DNA of 64,000 nucleotides, taken from positions 1 to 64,000 of the forward strand of contig NZ_CP045994.1 in the NCBI RefSeq assembly GCF_016899425.1. Direction: 5' to 3'. Made by a program: the position numbers and the translations under genes. A model generated the notes under the pieces. The model did no database searches and had not been told where the DNA came from. It worked only from the letters and a program-made list of their open reading frames with translations. The stretch comes from Burkholderia sp. MS389. GTDB taxonomy: Bacteria > Pseudomonadota > Gammaproteobacteria > Burkholderiales > Burkholderiaceae. Positions 51,294 to 60,656 of this stretch are shown here, in pieces. The first letter of the stretch is position 1; each line of letters starts with the position of its first letter.

Positions 51294-52511
51294 TTACACG
51301 CACTCCTGTCGCTCCTTAACAAGCGCAATAAAATCCTTAATATCGAGTAGCCAGCCGCGTTGCTCATCGCTGTACGATTCGTGCAGTCTTCGCGGAAGAA
51401 CTAATTGAAGGCGATTGGCTTTCATTTCGTTTGTTTGATTCGTACTAATAGCCGCCTCAAGAGTCAGCAGGTGTTTTTCCTCAATCCTATTTGCTTCCGC
51501 CAACACCTGACGCCAACGATCCTTGCAAGTACTCTTGACACCTAGAACCGTCAAGTGACCGCGATCAAATTCCGGATCGTGGTATGCCTCCGAACTAGGG
51601 AATAAAAAATCAGGTTTTGATTTGTTTTCTGTAACAGCAGTTCGTTGACATTTAATCCCGCATTCCCTGAAAACCATTTCCAAATGATTTTCCAGAGCTA
51701 ATCCAACACGACTCTTTCGACGATTCTGAACAGACAGAGAGAAGGAGATAAACGCATCGACGTCACCCTTGAAACCCTCTGCAAGTCGATCTGAAATAAG
51801 ATGACGCTCAAGAGTACGAAAGAGATTCTCCTCTCTTTCCATCCACGCCATAATTGCAACATCAGCGTCATCACAAGCGACTATGTCAGGAAGAGTGGAG
51901 CGCGCCCATGCAGAAAACTCGCGCGTCGTTGGGAAGCCACCATCAAATTTCTTGAGCATTATTTCGAGGTAGCTCTCTTCCGTAACCTCAACAACGATAC
52001 CGATCTGCTCCAGAATAAATCGAGAGGCAAACTGAATACGATCCTGCTCCGTTTCCAATTCGGATCGCACCGAGAAACCTGGATGCTCCAGATCGTCTGC
52101 ACCGAAAAGCCAACAGATCTGGTTTGCGATAGTTGAGCCGTCTTCTGCTACGACTACAAGCGCGGAGCCGTCAGGCTTGCGCGCAATCACCAGCAAATCA
52201 CCAGCGGCAGCGCATTGAGAGACTGTGGTAGTCGGAAAGTAGAGCCGATGCTCCGAACGGGTCGGATGACGTTCGCGAGCGTCGTACCAAGTGAGGAAGC
52301 CGTCCGCCACGACGGGATTGTCATCGTCGTCTGAAAGATAGACGAATCGTGCTGGAAATGTCTGCTTGCCGGCAGCTTGACCGAAAATTCGTTTGAGAGA
52401 CTCAACACCATTGAATTCGTGCTGGTTGCTTGTCAGTACATCAGCTTCAACCGCGCTGAGTCGCTTGATCGCAACCCCAACAAAGTATTCCGAAAGATGG
52501 CCCCGTTTCAT
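51294..52511 (-). CDS. EcoRII-type type II restriction endonuclease
   Basis: A 405-residue restriction enzyme. The C-terminal half matches the EcoRII catalytic domain: NRRKSRVGLALENHLE, SKPDFLFPSSEAYHD and LTVLGVKSTCKDRWRQVL, with the PD...K nuclease residues. The N-terminal half corresponds to the EcoRII effector-DNA-binding domain (MKRGHLSEYFVGVAIKRL). EcoRII cuts CCWGG, consistent with the Dcm-type methyltransferase and Vsr nearby; specificity is inferred. The ATG at 52511 is preferred over a GTG at 52520. Confidence 0.85.
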   Translation of the reverse strand: MKRGHLSEYFVGVAIKRLSAVEADVLTSNQHEFNGVESLKRIFGQAAGKQTFPARFVYLSDDDDNPVVADGFLTWYDARERHPTRSEHRLYFPTTTVSQCAAAGDLLVIARKPDGSALVVVAEDGSTIANQICWLFGADDLEHPGFSVRSELETEQDRIQFASRFILEQIGIVVEVTEESYLEIMLKKFDGGFPTTREFSAWARSTLPDIVACDDADVAIMAWMEREENLFRTLERHLISDRLAEGFKGDVDAFISFSLSVQNRRKSRVGLALENHLEMVFRECGIKCQRTAVTENKSKPDFLFPSSEAYHDPEFDRGHLTVLGVKSTCKDRWRQVLAEANRIEEKHLLTLEAAISTNQTNEMKANRLQLVLPRRLHESYSDEQRGWLLDIKDFIALVKERQECV

Positions 52512-52585
52512 GTTTCGCACCAGTTGGCAATGTTATGTGCTCGGCTGCTATGATAGCTCACCGCTCAACTTATAAGACCGAAGGA

Positions 52586-53500
52586 ATGGCCCGATACAAC
52601 CCCGATCAACCCGTTTCACGGGCTACGCAGCGCGTCCACGATGAAATCAGAAACAAACTTGATGCCACGGAGGGCCAAGTTCACTTCGAAGTGATACGGG
52701 ATCTGTTTAGCACAGCTGCACCTACCGTCAAGAAAAACCTGCGCACATTTCTCGCGCGAAATCCTGACTACATTGATCGAATCGAAGGTTTTTTGCCCGA
52801 AGCCGACGTGCTGATAGATCGGGCGGAGCAAGACATCGGAAAGGTTACCGCGACCAGCTTGTGGGCGGCTAATCAGGCCTGCAAGAACCTTGTCGATCGT
52901 GTAATACGGCCCATGCACTCCAAATATCTGAGGCAGAGCATTAGAGCTGACGCCGATGGGCGACCGTTACAGGAAATTGAGGAGTTGATTGATTTTCTGT
53001 ATGAGGACTACACCCAATTTGTTCGCGATACAAACAATGGCGTGACGTCAACTGCGGGCCGCATAAATGAGCGTCTTGTCGCAAGGGCACTGGAAAATTC
53101 AGGTTTAGTGGAGGGCACTCACTTCATCACGACTGGCACCAACAGTGATGCGGATCTTGTCGTACTTCAAACTGATGGTGCGAGACGGCGCCTGAGCGTT
53201 GAAATCAAAAGCTACAACGCCAGAGAGCGTTTGCTGCGCGGGCTCAGGGATGCCCCCGAGCCGAAAGTCGCCGTTGGATTTTTCCGCAATGCCACAGAGT
53301 TCGGACCGCAGCGCACACTGACACTACTTGGCGCATCGCCGTTGGCAGTCTATATGCCCATGGATACTTTTATGGATCTCGACCCTGCCAGCCGAGCTCA
53401 CCGTACCCAGAGGCAAGACTCGCTGTATCGCCCTCTGGATCAATTCGCAGCCGATATGCAATATTTTTGCAATCACGGAGCTCTTCACCGTTATCCGTGA
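52586..53500 (+). CDS. Predicted PD-(D/E)XK nuclease within the restriction-modification locus
   Basis: A 304-residue protein of unknown function. The segment SDADLVV, then RRLSVEIKSYNARERLL gives D190-x15-E206-x-K208, a credible PD-(D/E)XK metal site. The first 110 residues are helical with a winged-helix-like stretch (VHFEVIRDLFSTAAPTVKKN). It is divergent from the EcoRII-type gene across 74 bp and convergent with vsr. The ATG at 52586 directly abuts AAGGA, too close to use, so the upstream ATG at 52550 or a leader-independent start is possible. Confidence 0.65.
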   Translation: MARYNPDQPVSRATQRVHDEIRNKLDATEGQVHFEVIRDLFSTAAPTVKKNLRTFLARNPDYIDRIEGFLPEADVLIDRAEQDIGKVTATSLWAANQACKNLVDRVIRPMHSKYLRQSIRADADGRPLQEIEELIDFLYEDYTQFVRDTNNGVTSTAGRINERLVARALENSGLVEGTHFITTGTNSDADLVVLQTDGARRRLSVEIKSYNARERLLRGLRDAPEPKVAVGFFRNATEFGPQRTLTLLGASPLAVYMPMDTFMDLDPASRAHRTQRQDSLYRPLDQFAADMQYFCNHGALHRYP

Positions 53501-53667
53501 CTCGAGTTTTCCAGCTCCCGCGCGGTTGGTCGAGTCGATTCGACCGGTCGCGCGGCCCCAAAACTCGACATCAATTCTATTCCCTTAACTCATGGAGCTA
53601 GCGACAAAAGAACGCTTTTGGTTGTTGATTTCAACATACAGGTCTCTGCTATGTGACGAGCAAGACA

Positions 53668-54165
53668 TTACAAAGCAGCAGCTTCGAATCGAGTTAGCGT
53701 ACAAAGCTGCCCGTCGATCCCGATTTCTGCACTTGGCGCCTTACCTGTTATCCATTGCGCGACAGTCTCGATGAACGCGTCTCCGGATTCCCCCGCTCGG
53801 AACTCCCGTGTCGCGCACTCCCATATGACGAGTACTCGCCAACCAAGTGCCTGCACCGTTGCGAGCACAACCTCATCTCTTTTCCGATTGTTTGTAAGCT
53901 TCTCCCGCCAAAACTCCGTCCGGCTTCCAGGAAGCTTGAAGTACTTGCAGCCATGTGCGTGCCAGAAACAACCATGCACAAATACTACTGCACGGTATTT
54001 CGGAAATACCATATCTGGCTTTCCGGGCAAATTTGAAGAATGTACTAGGTATCGGAATCCTCGTGAGTGAAGGGCACGCCGTATCATCAATTCCGGCTTG
54101 GTGTTTTTGCCACGAATCCCCGACATCATGCGACTACGAGTTTCCTTGTCGACTATGTCCGTCAC
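53668..54165 (-). CDS. vsr: Very short patch repair endonuclease Vsr
   Basis: A 165-residue mismatch nicking endonuclease that repairs T:G mismatches formed when Dcm-methylated cytosine deaminates. Diagnostic motifs: RSRMMSGIRGKNTKPELMIR, LPGKPDMVFPKYRAVVFVHG (catalytic Asp in KPD) and CFWHAHGCKYFKLP with zinc-site Cys/His, then WREKLTNNRKRD. It follows dcm by 66 bp on the same strand, the usual order. Confidence 0.95.
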   Translation of the reverse strand: MTDIVDKETRSRMMSGIRGKNTKPELMIRRALHSRGFRYLVHSSNLPGKPDMVFPKYRAVVFVHGCFWHAHGCKYFKLPGSRTEFWREKLTNNRKRDEVVLATVQALGWRVLVIWECATREFRAGESGDAFIETVAQWITGKAPSAEIGIDGQLCTLTRFEAAAL

Positions 54166-54231
54166 TCACTTCTCCGTATTACCAAGTCGGCATCGCAAAA
54201 TCGTAGGTAATCCGCGACCAACGACTCTACC

Positions 54232-55518
54232 TCATGTCGTTGCGACTTGTTGGTCGACAGGCTCATCGGTGAAGAAATCTCCAATCACTGGAACAAATCC
54301 ACCTTCGACAATCCATGGTTTAACAATCCGCGCAATTTCCCTGAATACCGGCATAACAACAGAATTTCCAAATTGCTTGTACGCACGTGTATCTGAGACC
54401 GGAATCTCGAAACTATCTGGATATCCCATCAGCCTCGCGCATTCGCGCGGCGTCAGGCGTCTTGGATTCGTGCCCTTTTGTGCAACGAGAATCTCCGAGC
54501 CATCCTTGTAGTAACGAGCAGACAACGTACGCGCAATGTCTTCCGGTCCGACAAGACCGTAGCCGAAGCCGTTACCCTTCGCCTTGTGCTTCGCTGCATA
54601 GTCCTGAAGGTACTTCCAGAGATTGGGCGTTAGTGTGTACTTGTCGTTTACTTTCCGTGCTTCGTGGTCAAAATACCGATCTCCGTCATGTTCGAGCCAA
54701 GGCTCACTGCCATCGACCTTATGCAGAATGTCTTTCATCTTCACTCCGCCCTTCTCGGGCAACTGAAGTGATTCCCAGCTAAACGGTGTTGGTTCCCGGA
54801 ATCCGACAATCACAATGCGCTCGCGATGCTGTGGCGTCCAGTGCTGGCCATCGATGACGCGGTAGTGGACGTGATAACCAAGCTCGTTCCGAAGCGTTCG
54901 AATAATTACGTCGAAAGTACGCCCCTTGTCATGGGACTGCAGGTTCTTGACGTTCTCCAACACAAACGCCTTCGGGCGCTTCTCTTGGATGATTCGCGCA
55001 ACGTCAAAGAACAACGTGCCCTGCGTTTCATCCTGGAAGCCGTGTGCTCGCCCAAGTGCATTCTTCTTTGACACGCCCGCGATGCTGAACGGCTGACACG
55101 GGAAACCCGCGAGCAGCACGTCATGGGTGGGAACGTTCGCTTCGTCGACATCCGTGATGTCGCCATGAATCGGCATCCCGTCCGGGAAATTCACGTGATA
55201 GGTCTTCTGCGCATAGGTGTCCCACTCGCTGGTGAACACACATTGCCCCCCATGAAGTTCGAATGCCTTGCGAATCCCGCCTATGCCTGCAAAAAGGTCA
55301 ATGAAGGTGAAGTCTGCTTTCGCAGCCGATGCTCCGAACGGCTGAAGCATCGACTTGAGAGTGTCAACAACATACGGCTTCGGCGCAGTCTCCGCCGAGA
55401 GCCAACGGCTTACCGTTGAGGGTCCGACACCTAGTCTCTGCGCAATCTCCGTCCGGGAAAAGTAGCGCGCCGCCTCGTGTAGGTATTGAAGTGCCACATT
55501 GGTGTCTGGTAATTTCAT
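54232..55518 (-). CDS. dcm: Dcm-type DNA (cytosine-5-)-methyltransferase with N-terminal HTH
   Basis: A 428-residue C5-cytosine methyltransferase. Motif I is DLFAGIGG (74-81), motif IV GFPCQPFS with catalytic Cys141, motif VI FVLENVKNL, motif VIII RERIVIVGFR and motif X YKQFGNSVV. A target-recognition region lies between VIII and X. Residues 21-41 (RTEIAQRLGVGPSTVSRWL) form an HTH, as in EcoRII- and SsoII-type enzymes, where it can repress the methyltransferase promoter. A matching inverted repeat covers its promoter. Together with the EcoRII-type enzyme, CCWGG is the likely site. Confidence 0.93.
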   Translation of the reverse strand: MKLPDTNVALQYLHEAARYFSRTEIAQRLGVGPSTVSRWLSAETAPKPYVVDTLKSMLQPFGASAAKADFTFIDLFAGIGGIRKAFELHGGQCVFTSEWDTYAQKTYHVNFPDGMPIHGDITDVDEANVPTHDVLLAGFPCQPFSIAGVSKKNALGRAHGFQDETQGTLFFDVARIIQEKRPKAFVLENVKNLQSHDKGRTFDVIIRTLRNELGYHVHYRVIDGQHWTPQHRERIVIVGFREPTPFSWESLQLPEKGGVKMKDILHKVDGSEPWLEHDGDRYFDHEARKVNDKYTLTPNLWKYLQDYAAKHKAKGNGFGYGLVGPEDIARTLSARYYKDGSEILVAQKGTNPRRLTPRECARLMGYPDSFEIPVSDTRAYKQFGNSVVMPVFREIARIVKPWIVEGGFVPVIGDFFTDEPVDQQVATT

Positions 55519-55523
55519 CGCTT

Positions 55524-55571
55524 CGCTGGGAAATTTTTTTGCATAATGATGGGTCTGATTCCCAGCGTCAA
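55524..55571 (-). promoter_or_regulatory. dcm promoter with a long inverted repeat, probable autoregulatory operator
   Basis: Minus-strand -35 TTGACG (55566-55571) and -10 CATTAT (55543-55548), 17-bp spacer. Perfect 9-bp arms CGCTGGGAA (55524-55532) and TTCCCAGCG (55559-55567) flank the -10; one arm touches the -35 and the other lies between the expected transcript start and the dcm ATG. Confidence 0.6.
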
Positions 55572-55871
55572 GCGGGAATCAACTAACCGGTCCAAGGACT
55601 TGCGGCATCTGCGTCAAGGAGTTGTGGTAGCTCGTATCGCGACGGCTCCGAGCAAGAGGGGGACCGCGTCTATCCCTCACCATGTACATCGTGGCGACTC
55701 ATAGCGGTTGGTGTCGATATGGCGTACGGCTGTCTAGCTTCGCTGCCAATATCGGAGGAGATTGTTCCGTTTGATCGATTTCAGGCCCTCACCGTCGTGC
55801 GGCGGAACCTCTCAAGCCGGCGGCAAGGCCCCACATGCAGCGGCTTATCCTTCTCAAACGGAGTCATCAGC

Positions 55872-56039
55872 GTGCACGTTGTACTGATCACGGTCGACAA
55901 GCGTGAGCTCATCGATCAACTGTCAAGCGCAAATTTTAACTATATGATGGCTTTCTCTAACGCCCGATCGCTATATTTAGCGGGACACGAGGAAATCGCG
56001 GCCGAATCACTGTTCAAATCGGCGCGTCGGTCGCAATGA
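55872..56039 (+). CDS. Small uncharacterised ORF (55 aa)
   Basis: A GTG-started frame, 8 bases after CGGAG, encoding 55 residues: VHVVLITVDKRELIDQLSS, FNYMMAFSNARSLYLAGHE and a basic end KSARRSQ. It looks like a small alpha-helical soluble protein. It converges with the PD-(D/E)XK-like gene at 56115. The frame stays open upstream to 55719 but the added part is not protein-like. The preceding 300 bp contain no other candidate. Uncertain. Confidence 0.35.
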   Translation: MHVVLITVDKRELIDQLSSANFNYMMAFSNARSLYLAGHEEIAAESLFKSARRSQ

Positions 56040-56114
56040 GTTTCTCGATGAGCGTCTTCGCGCAGAAAATCGAGTAAATCGTAGCAACGGAATGAATACC
56101 AATAGCACTCTCTG

Positions 56115-57188
56115 TCATGAAATCCGTAGTTGTTCCAACCATTCCCGACGTACTGGGCTGGCAATTGCTCCGTTCATTGTGGCCGCTAATCTGCCAGCCA
56201 ATTGCTCAGCTTCGTCAGAAAGCCGTCCCAATTCGTGAAATTCGGAAGCCTCGATTTCTTTGTATGCAAGAGTAGATTTTCCATTTATTGACGTATGAGC
56301 TGCCGACTGCCCGGATTGCTGCCTCATCATCTGTGAAATCCGCTCCTTGTCTAACACGGTTGCAATTAGTGCAGCCCGAGCACGCATGTCAAGGTCGTTC
56401 ATCAAGTACATCGAACCTACGTCCTTGGACCAGTGCGGTTTTACCAGAATGGTATGCAAGCAGCGTATGCCGGCACCGGTCAAGTGGCCGAGAACTCCGA
56501 GCTCTCCCACGTTTATGCCGAAACGCAAGCTTCGGCCGCCCATCGGATACTTGTGCTTGATTTCAAACAACCAAATGTCATCTCCGACGAGAAATATCCT
56601 GTCAAGATTCCAGACCGATCGAAAGTACGGTTGAATTGCGCAGTTGATCAAAATACGCGGAAGTATGACTCGTGCGCCGACGTTGCCCCGGTAGTATGCG
56701 GATATAAATCCCCAGAAAGCCTGCCTCTGCCTATTCTGGTTCTTGACCTGCCCATCTACTTGGAATGGGACAGCGTCCCTTCCTGACATCCAATGCATCA
56801 GCTCCGAAAGCGGAACCGATTGCTCCGATTTCTCCCCGTTGCTCACACGCGCAGCACGAAACTCGCCATTCTTATAAGCCACCAAATAAGGAACAAAGCG
56901 TCTTTCAAGCAAACGCAAATAACGTCCGAGGCCAGCCCCCCGGGACCTTGCCCAGACAAGACAAACCCAACGTTCGGTGTCGCGTCTAGTATCGACCACC
57001 ACAGACTCAACATCAACGGGGATAACTGCTTGCCCCCCATCAGCCGGAATCTCCGTCACGATTTGGTCGAAAAGACATTCAACGACCAATCCCTCAATCA
57101 GCTGGTGCTTGTCTGCCGCAAGAATTTCTTCTGCCAGATCGTGATCTGTCAAGTCAAGGTCTTCGAGACGCCCCCACGGTGTCTGCAT
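56115..57188 (-). CDS. Uncharacterised protein with a PD-(D/E)XK-like site
   Basis: A 357-residue protein that I cannot assign to a named family. The segment WNLDRIFLVGDDIWLFEIKHKYP (residues about 193-215, written here as LDRIFL and LFEIKHK) gives D196-x12-E209-x-K211, the pattern of PD-(D/E)XK nucleases. The first 110 residues are a separate alpha/beta region. Codon use is of the lower-GC island type. It is the last gene before the T6SS module, alone on its strand. A defence-related nuclease is a reasonable guess, not more. Confidence 0.6.
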   Translation of the reverse strand: MQTPWGRLEDLDLTDHDLAEEILAADKHQLIEGLVVECLFDQIVTEIPADGGQAVIPVDVESVVVDTRRDTERWVCLVWARSRGAGLGRYLRLLERRFVPYLVAYKNGEFRAARVSNGEKSEQSVPLSELMHWMSGRDAVPFQVDGQVKNQNRQRQAFWGFISAYYRGNVGARVILPRILINCAIQPYFRSVWNLDRIFLVGDDIWLFEIKHKYPMGGRSLRFGINVGELGVLGHLTGAGIRCLHTILVKPHWSKDVGSMYLMNDLDMRARAALIATVLDKERISQMMRQQSGQSAAHTSINGKSTLAYKEIEASEFHELGRLSDEAEQLAGRLAATMNGAIASPVRREWLEQLRIS

Positions 57189-57807
57189 CTAGATTCCGGG
57201 TATTTGTATTGTGTTTCGAAGGGCTAATACTAAACCTCTGCAACAATATTTTGCAATTTGAACGCAAACCAACCGCTGACAGTTGTTCACGTCCTGATTT
57301 CGGCTAACAAGGGTATTGACAGGATTTCAGAGTTGGTGCAGCTGGCGGCTACCGGAGTTCGGGAGTCTATGCTCTTTGGCTATTCCGGGGAGATCAACCG
57401 ATTTGAGACATAACAAGTACCGAGCCCCCAACATCGCACCTGTAATGTGACAATCTGAGACAGTCTTCCAATCTCGAAACATCAAGCGCGACCCCTCGCA
57501 CAGACAGCGTGTCCTCTACGCTGGCGCAAAGTATCCGCCTCAACGAAGTCCCCTCTCCCATTCATCCGGCAGTTCGAACGGCTTGCCGCCTAGTTTCGTC
57601 CTGGTGCAAATTTCCCTCTCCGGTTCCGATGACGACCACGTTTCTATCCAGAGCACCCGAGCCAGCATCTAATTTCGTATTCCTTAGTGCATGTCCAAAA
57701 TCACGCCACATCGATTAGGACATTTCAGAAGACAAACACGCGACGACAACATGATCGTCCTCGCCTCCGCCACCGTGCGAGGAACCTGAGAGAAAGGGAG
57801 AAAAACC
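57189..57807. other. Gap between the defence island and the T6SS module
   Basis: A 619-bp stretch at the junction of the two accessory blocks. A plus-strand 51-codon frame from a TTG at 57258 to 57413 (QPLTVVHVLISANKGI, then RISELVQLAATGVRES) looks mildly protein-like and might be the end of a lost gene, but has no ribosome site. Elsewhere I see nothing coding; the vgrG promoter should lie in the right part. Confidence 0.3.
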
Positions 57808-60588
57808 TTGTTGGCAAGACCACCGACACCTGGAAAATTCACATCCCGCAGCCTTGTCGACGCCTTCCGCCGAGGCCTCCTGCAGCATGAACGACTGCTG
57901 AAGCTGGATACGCCTCTCGGTACAAACAAGCTGATTCCACTCCGCGCAACGGGATGGGCAAAGATCGGCCGCGACTACCGATGGACTGTCGACGTCGCAT
58001 CAACCCGCAACGACATCGCACTGCTCTCGCTGATGCACCAACCGGTCACACTCTGGATTCAGCAAGCAAGCGCACCTTTCACAAGCTCGACGTATCGTCC
58101 GATCCACGGCTTCGTGCATCGCGCCGGAACCTTGGGCGGCGACGGCGATCTCGCCGTCTACCAGATCGAGTTCGCATCGGCCCTTTTCTTCCTCGGCCAC
58201 GCACGCGACGATCACTACTGGCTGGAAAAGGACGCACGCGAGATCCTGCTTGACGTGCTCAACCGGTATCCGCAGCTTCGCGGCTGCGTCCGCCTGGACA
58301 TCACAAACTCTCCGCGAGTACGGTCGTATTGCCGGCAAGCAGACTCCGACTTGAACTTCGTTCACCGGATACTCGAAGACGAAGGCTGGTACTGCTATTG
58401 GGAACACATGGAAGTCCAACAGGGCGAGCGGCCGACGACGATACTGGTCATTATCGATCGCCTGTCGTCCCTGCCCGAAGCGAGCTCGGTGAAATATTGC
58501 CGCGATGACACCGGCAACGAAGCGGACGGCCTGACGCAATGGTCCACCCACCAAACTCTCCAAAGCGTTCGTTACACGTCGCGGTCGTTCGATTACAAAG
58601 GTTCGCATCACGACTTCGATTCATCGAGCGACCTTGCATCGACAACGTACGAGGTTGACGAAGGTCGCTACCGCACGACGCGTCGCATTCCGTCCGCACC
58701 GATGGAGATTTTCGAGTCGACGTCATACGGCTACGCCGATCTTGACGCCGGCAACCAGCGAGCTCGACTTCGAACAGAAGCATGGGATTCGCTGGCCCAT
58801 CGCTACACAGGAACGGGCGGCCTGCGCTGGATCGATGCGGGTACGCGCTTCGTCCTGAACAATCACCCGAGGCACATCGCGATCGCACCGCACAATCGTG
58901 AATTCGTCACGATCGAAGTGCGCTGGTACATCGAGAACAACATTCCGATTGGACAACAGACCGATGCCTTTCCCAGCAGCCTGCAGCAGACGATCACCAA
59001 TACGAAAGTGAAGCACGGCCCTCGCTTCGACTCTCGGCCACACTTCAGCGACGGAGAAGTCGGATTCTTCGTCGTCGAAATTGAAGCGCAACCCACGACG
59101 GTCCAGTATCGCAGCCCGTTTGAACACCCGAAACCGGCGATACACATCGAACATGCACACGTCGTTGCGCCCGAGGGCGAAGAAGCATGGTCCGACCCGC
59201 TGAACCGGATCCGCGTTCGCCATGTTTGGGATCGTCAAAGTCCGTCCGGCGCCTTCAGCACGTCACCGCTGTTGCTGTCGCTGCAAGCCGACACGGGTAA
59301 TGCATATGGCGCGGTGCATGTCCCGCGCGCTGGCGAATGGGTGGCGATCGGGCATTGGGGTGGCGACTGCGATCGTCCGTTCGTGCTGGGCCGCCTCAAC
59401 GGTGCGACAACGCCACCACCCTGGCATACGAACGTGCTGCTCTCGGGGTTCCAATCGAAGGGGTTCGGCAAGACAGGCGCCTACAACGCGTTGGTCCATG
59501 ACGACGCAACGAATCAAGGCAGCACGCGGCTAACCACCTTCACGGGCAAGCACTACAGCCTGTTTCATCAGGGCTACCTGATTCGCCAGGACGGCAACAC
59601 GCGGGGCCGCTACCTCGGCATGGGATTCGTACTGCACACCGACGACTACGGTGCAGTACGAGCGAATCGAGGCCTCCATCTCACCACGCATGCGAAATCG
59701 ATCGATAGTGACCAACTCGACGTTACCGAAGCACGAGATCAGCTGACCCGCTCCGGCATGCTGCTTGAGTCGTTGTCGCACGCGAGCGCGACGGCACAGG
59801 CTGAATCTCTACAGTCGGGTCGCGACGACTTCGAAGCAATCGCACAAGCCACTCAACAACCGGAGTCCGGCCAGACCTCCGGCGGTCGAACGAATGGCGG
59901 CGGCCTGGGCAAAGCGAACGGCTTCGCATCACCGCTGATCGTCATGTCCAGCCCAGCAGGAATCGCGGCCACGACGCAGCAATCGACACAAATCGCAGCG
60001 GACAAGCACATCAATGTTGTCAGTGGCGAACATACCCACATCGCGACGGGCAAGTCGCTGATCGCAGCCGCTGTCGAGAAAATCAGCTTGTATGTCCAGA
60101 AAGCAGGCATGAAGTTGTTCGCGGCGAAGGGCCGGGTCGAGATCGAAGCGCAAAGCGACGCGATGCGGCTCTACGCGGACTTGGATCTTGCGATCACCAG
60201 CAATCGCGGCTGCATTTCCATCGAAGGCAAAAAAGAGCTGCTGCTGAAGTGCGGCGGTTCATACATTCGCATCACGGCCGACGGCATCGAAGAAGGCACG
60301 CTCGGTGCCCGAACGAGCAAGGCTGCGTCGTTCAGCCGACTCGGGCCAAGTTCGCTCGCTGAGCACATGAACGAACGACCGCATACCGCGTTCAACGATC
60401 CCTACGTTCTGCGCCACAAGATCACCGGGGAAGTCCTCAAGAACCATCCATACGAAATCGTGCGCGGCGATGGAACGGTCATTAAGGGCACGACGGACGA
60501 ATCCGGGCAGACCACCGTACAGAAAAACGTCGATATCGAATCGCTACTGATTCGAGTGTTGCCGTTCCCTCGCGACGGCGCCGGATAG
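57808..60588 (+). CDS. Type VI secretion system tip protein VgrG with C-terminal extension
   Basis: A 926-residue VgrG, the spike of the T6SS that carries effectors. The gp27-like part (residues about 15-400) includes SPRVRSYCRQADSDLNFVHRIL cut at YCRQADSDLNFVHRILEDEG; the gp5 OB region has VRHVWDRQSP, RAGEWVAIGHWGGDCDRPFV; the DUF2345 beta-helix follows (VMSSPAGIAATTQQ to ELLLKCGGSYIRITADGI). The last 65 residues (YVLRHKITGEVLKNHPYEI, KGTTDESGQTTV) form a transthyretin-like adaptor that in other VgrGs binds a lipase. It starts at TTG 57808, 8 bases after AGGGAG; no ATG exists near the start. Confidence 0.93.
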   Translation: MLARPPTPGKFTSRSLVDAFRRGLLQHERLLKLDTPLGTNKLIPLRATGWAKIGRDYRWTVDVASTRNDIALLSLMHQPVTLWIQQASAPFTSSTYRPIHGFVHRAGTLGGDGDLAVYQIEFASALFFLGHARDDHYWLEKDAREILLDVLNRYPQLRGCVRLDITNSPRVRSYCRQADSDLNFVHRILEDEGWYCYWEHMEVQQGERPTTILVIIDRLSSLPEASSVKYCRDDTGNEADGLTQWSTHQTLQSVRYTSRSFDYKGSHHDFDSSSDLASTTYEVDEGRYRTTRRIPSAPMEIFESTSYGYADLDAGNQRARLRTEAWDSLAHRYTGTGGLRWIDAGTRFVLNNHPRHIAIAPHNREFVTIEVRWYIENNIPIGQQTDAFPSSLQQTITNTKVKHGPRFDSRPHFSDGEVGFFVVEIEAQPTTVQYRSPFEHPKPAIHIEHAHVVAPEGEEAWSDPLNRIRVRHVWDRQSPSGAFSTSPLLLSLQADTGNAYGAVHVPRAGEWVAIGHWGGDCDRPFVLGRLNGATTPPPWHTNVLLSGFQSKGFGKTGAYNALVHDDATNQGSTRLTTFTGKHYSLFHQGYLIRQDGNTRGRYLGMGFVLHTDDYGAVRANRGLHLTTHAKSIDSDQLDVTEARDQLTRSGMLLESLSHASATAQAESLQSGRDDFEAIAQATQQPESGQTSGGRTNGGGLGKANGFASPLIVMSSPAGIAATTQQSTQIAADKHINVVSGEHTHIATGKSLIAAAVEKISLYVQKAGMKLFAAKGRVEIEAQSDAMRLYADLDLAITSNRGCISIEGKKELLLKCGGSYIRITADGIEEGTLGARTSKAASFSRLGPSSLAEHMNERPHTAFNDPYVLRHKITGEVLKNHPYEIVRGDGTVIKGTTDESGQTTVQKNVDIESLLIRVLPFPRDGAG

Positions 60589-60656
60589 CGGCGCGTCCAA
60601 ATTAGAACGCGAACTCGCCCTTCATCGATCGACCATCGTTTACTCCTGATAATCGC

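Noticed and set aside
53592..53774. 60-codon plus-strand frame overlapping the vsr 3' end
   Set aside because: Antisense to vsr with no domain; likely spurious.
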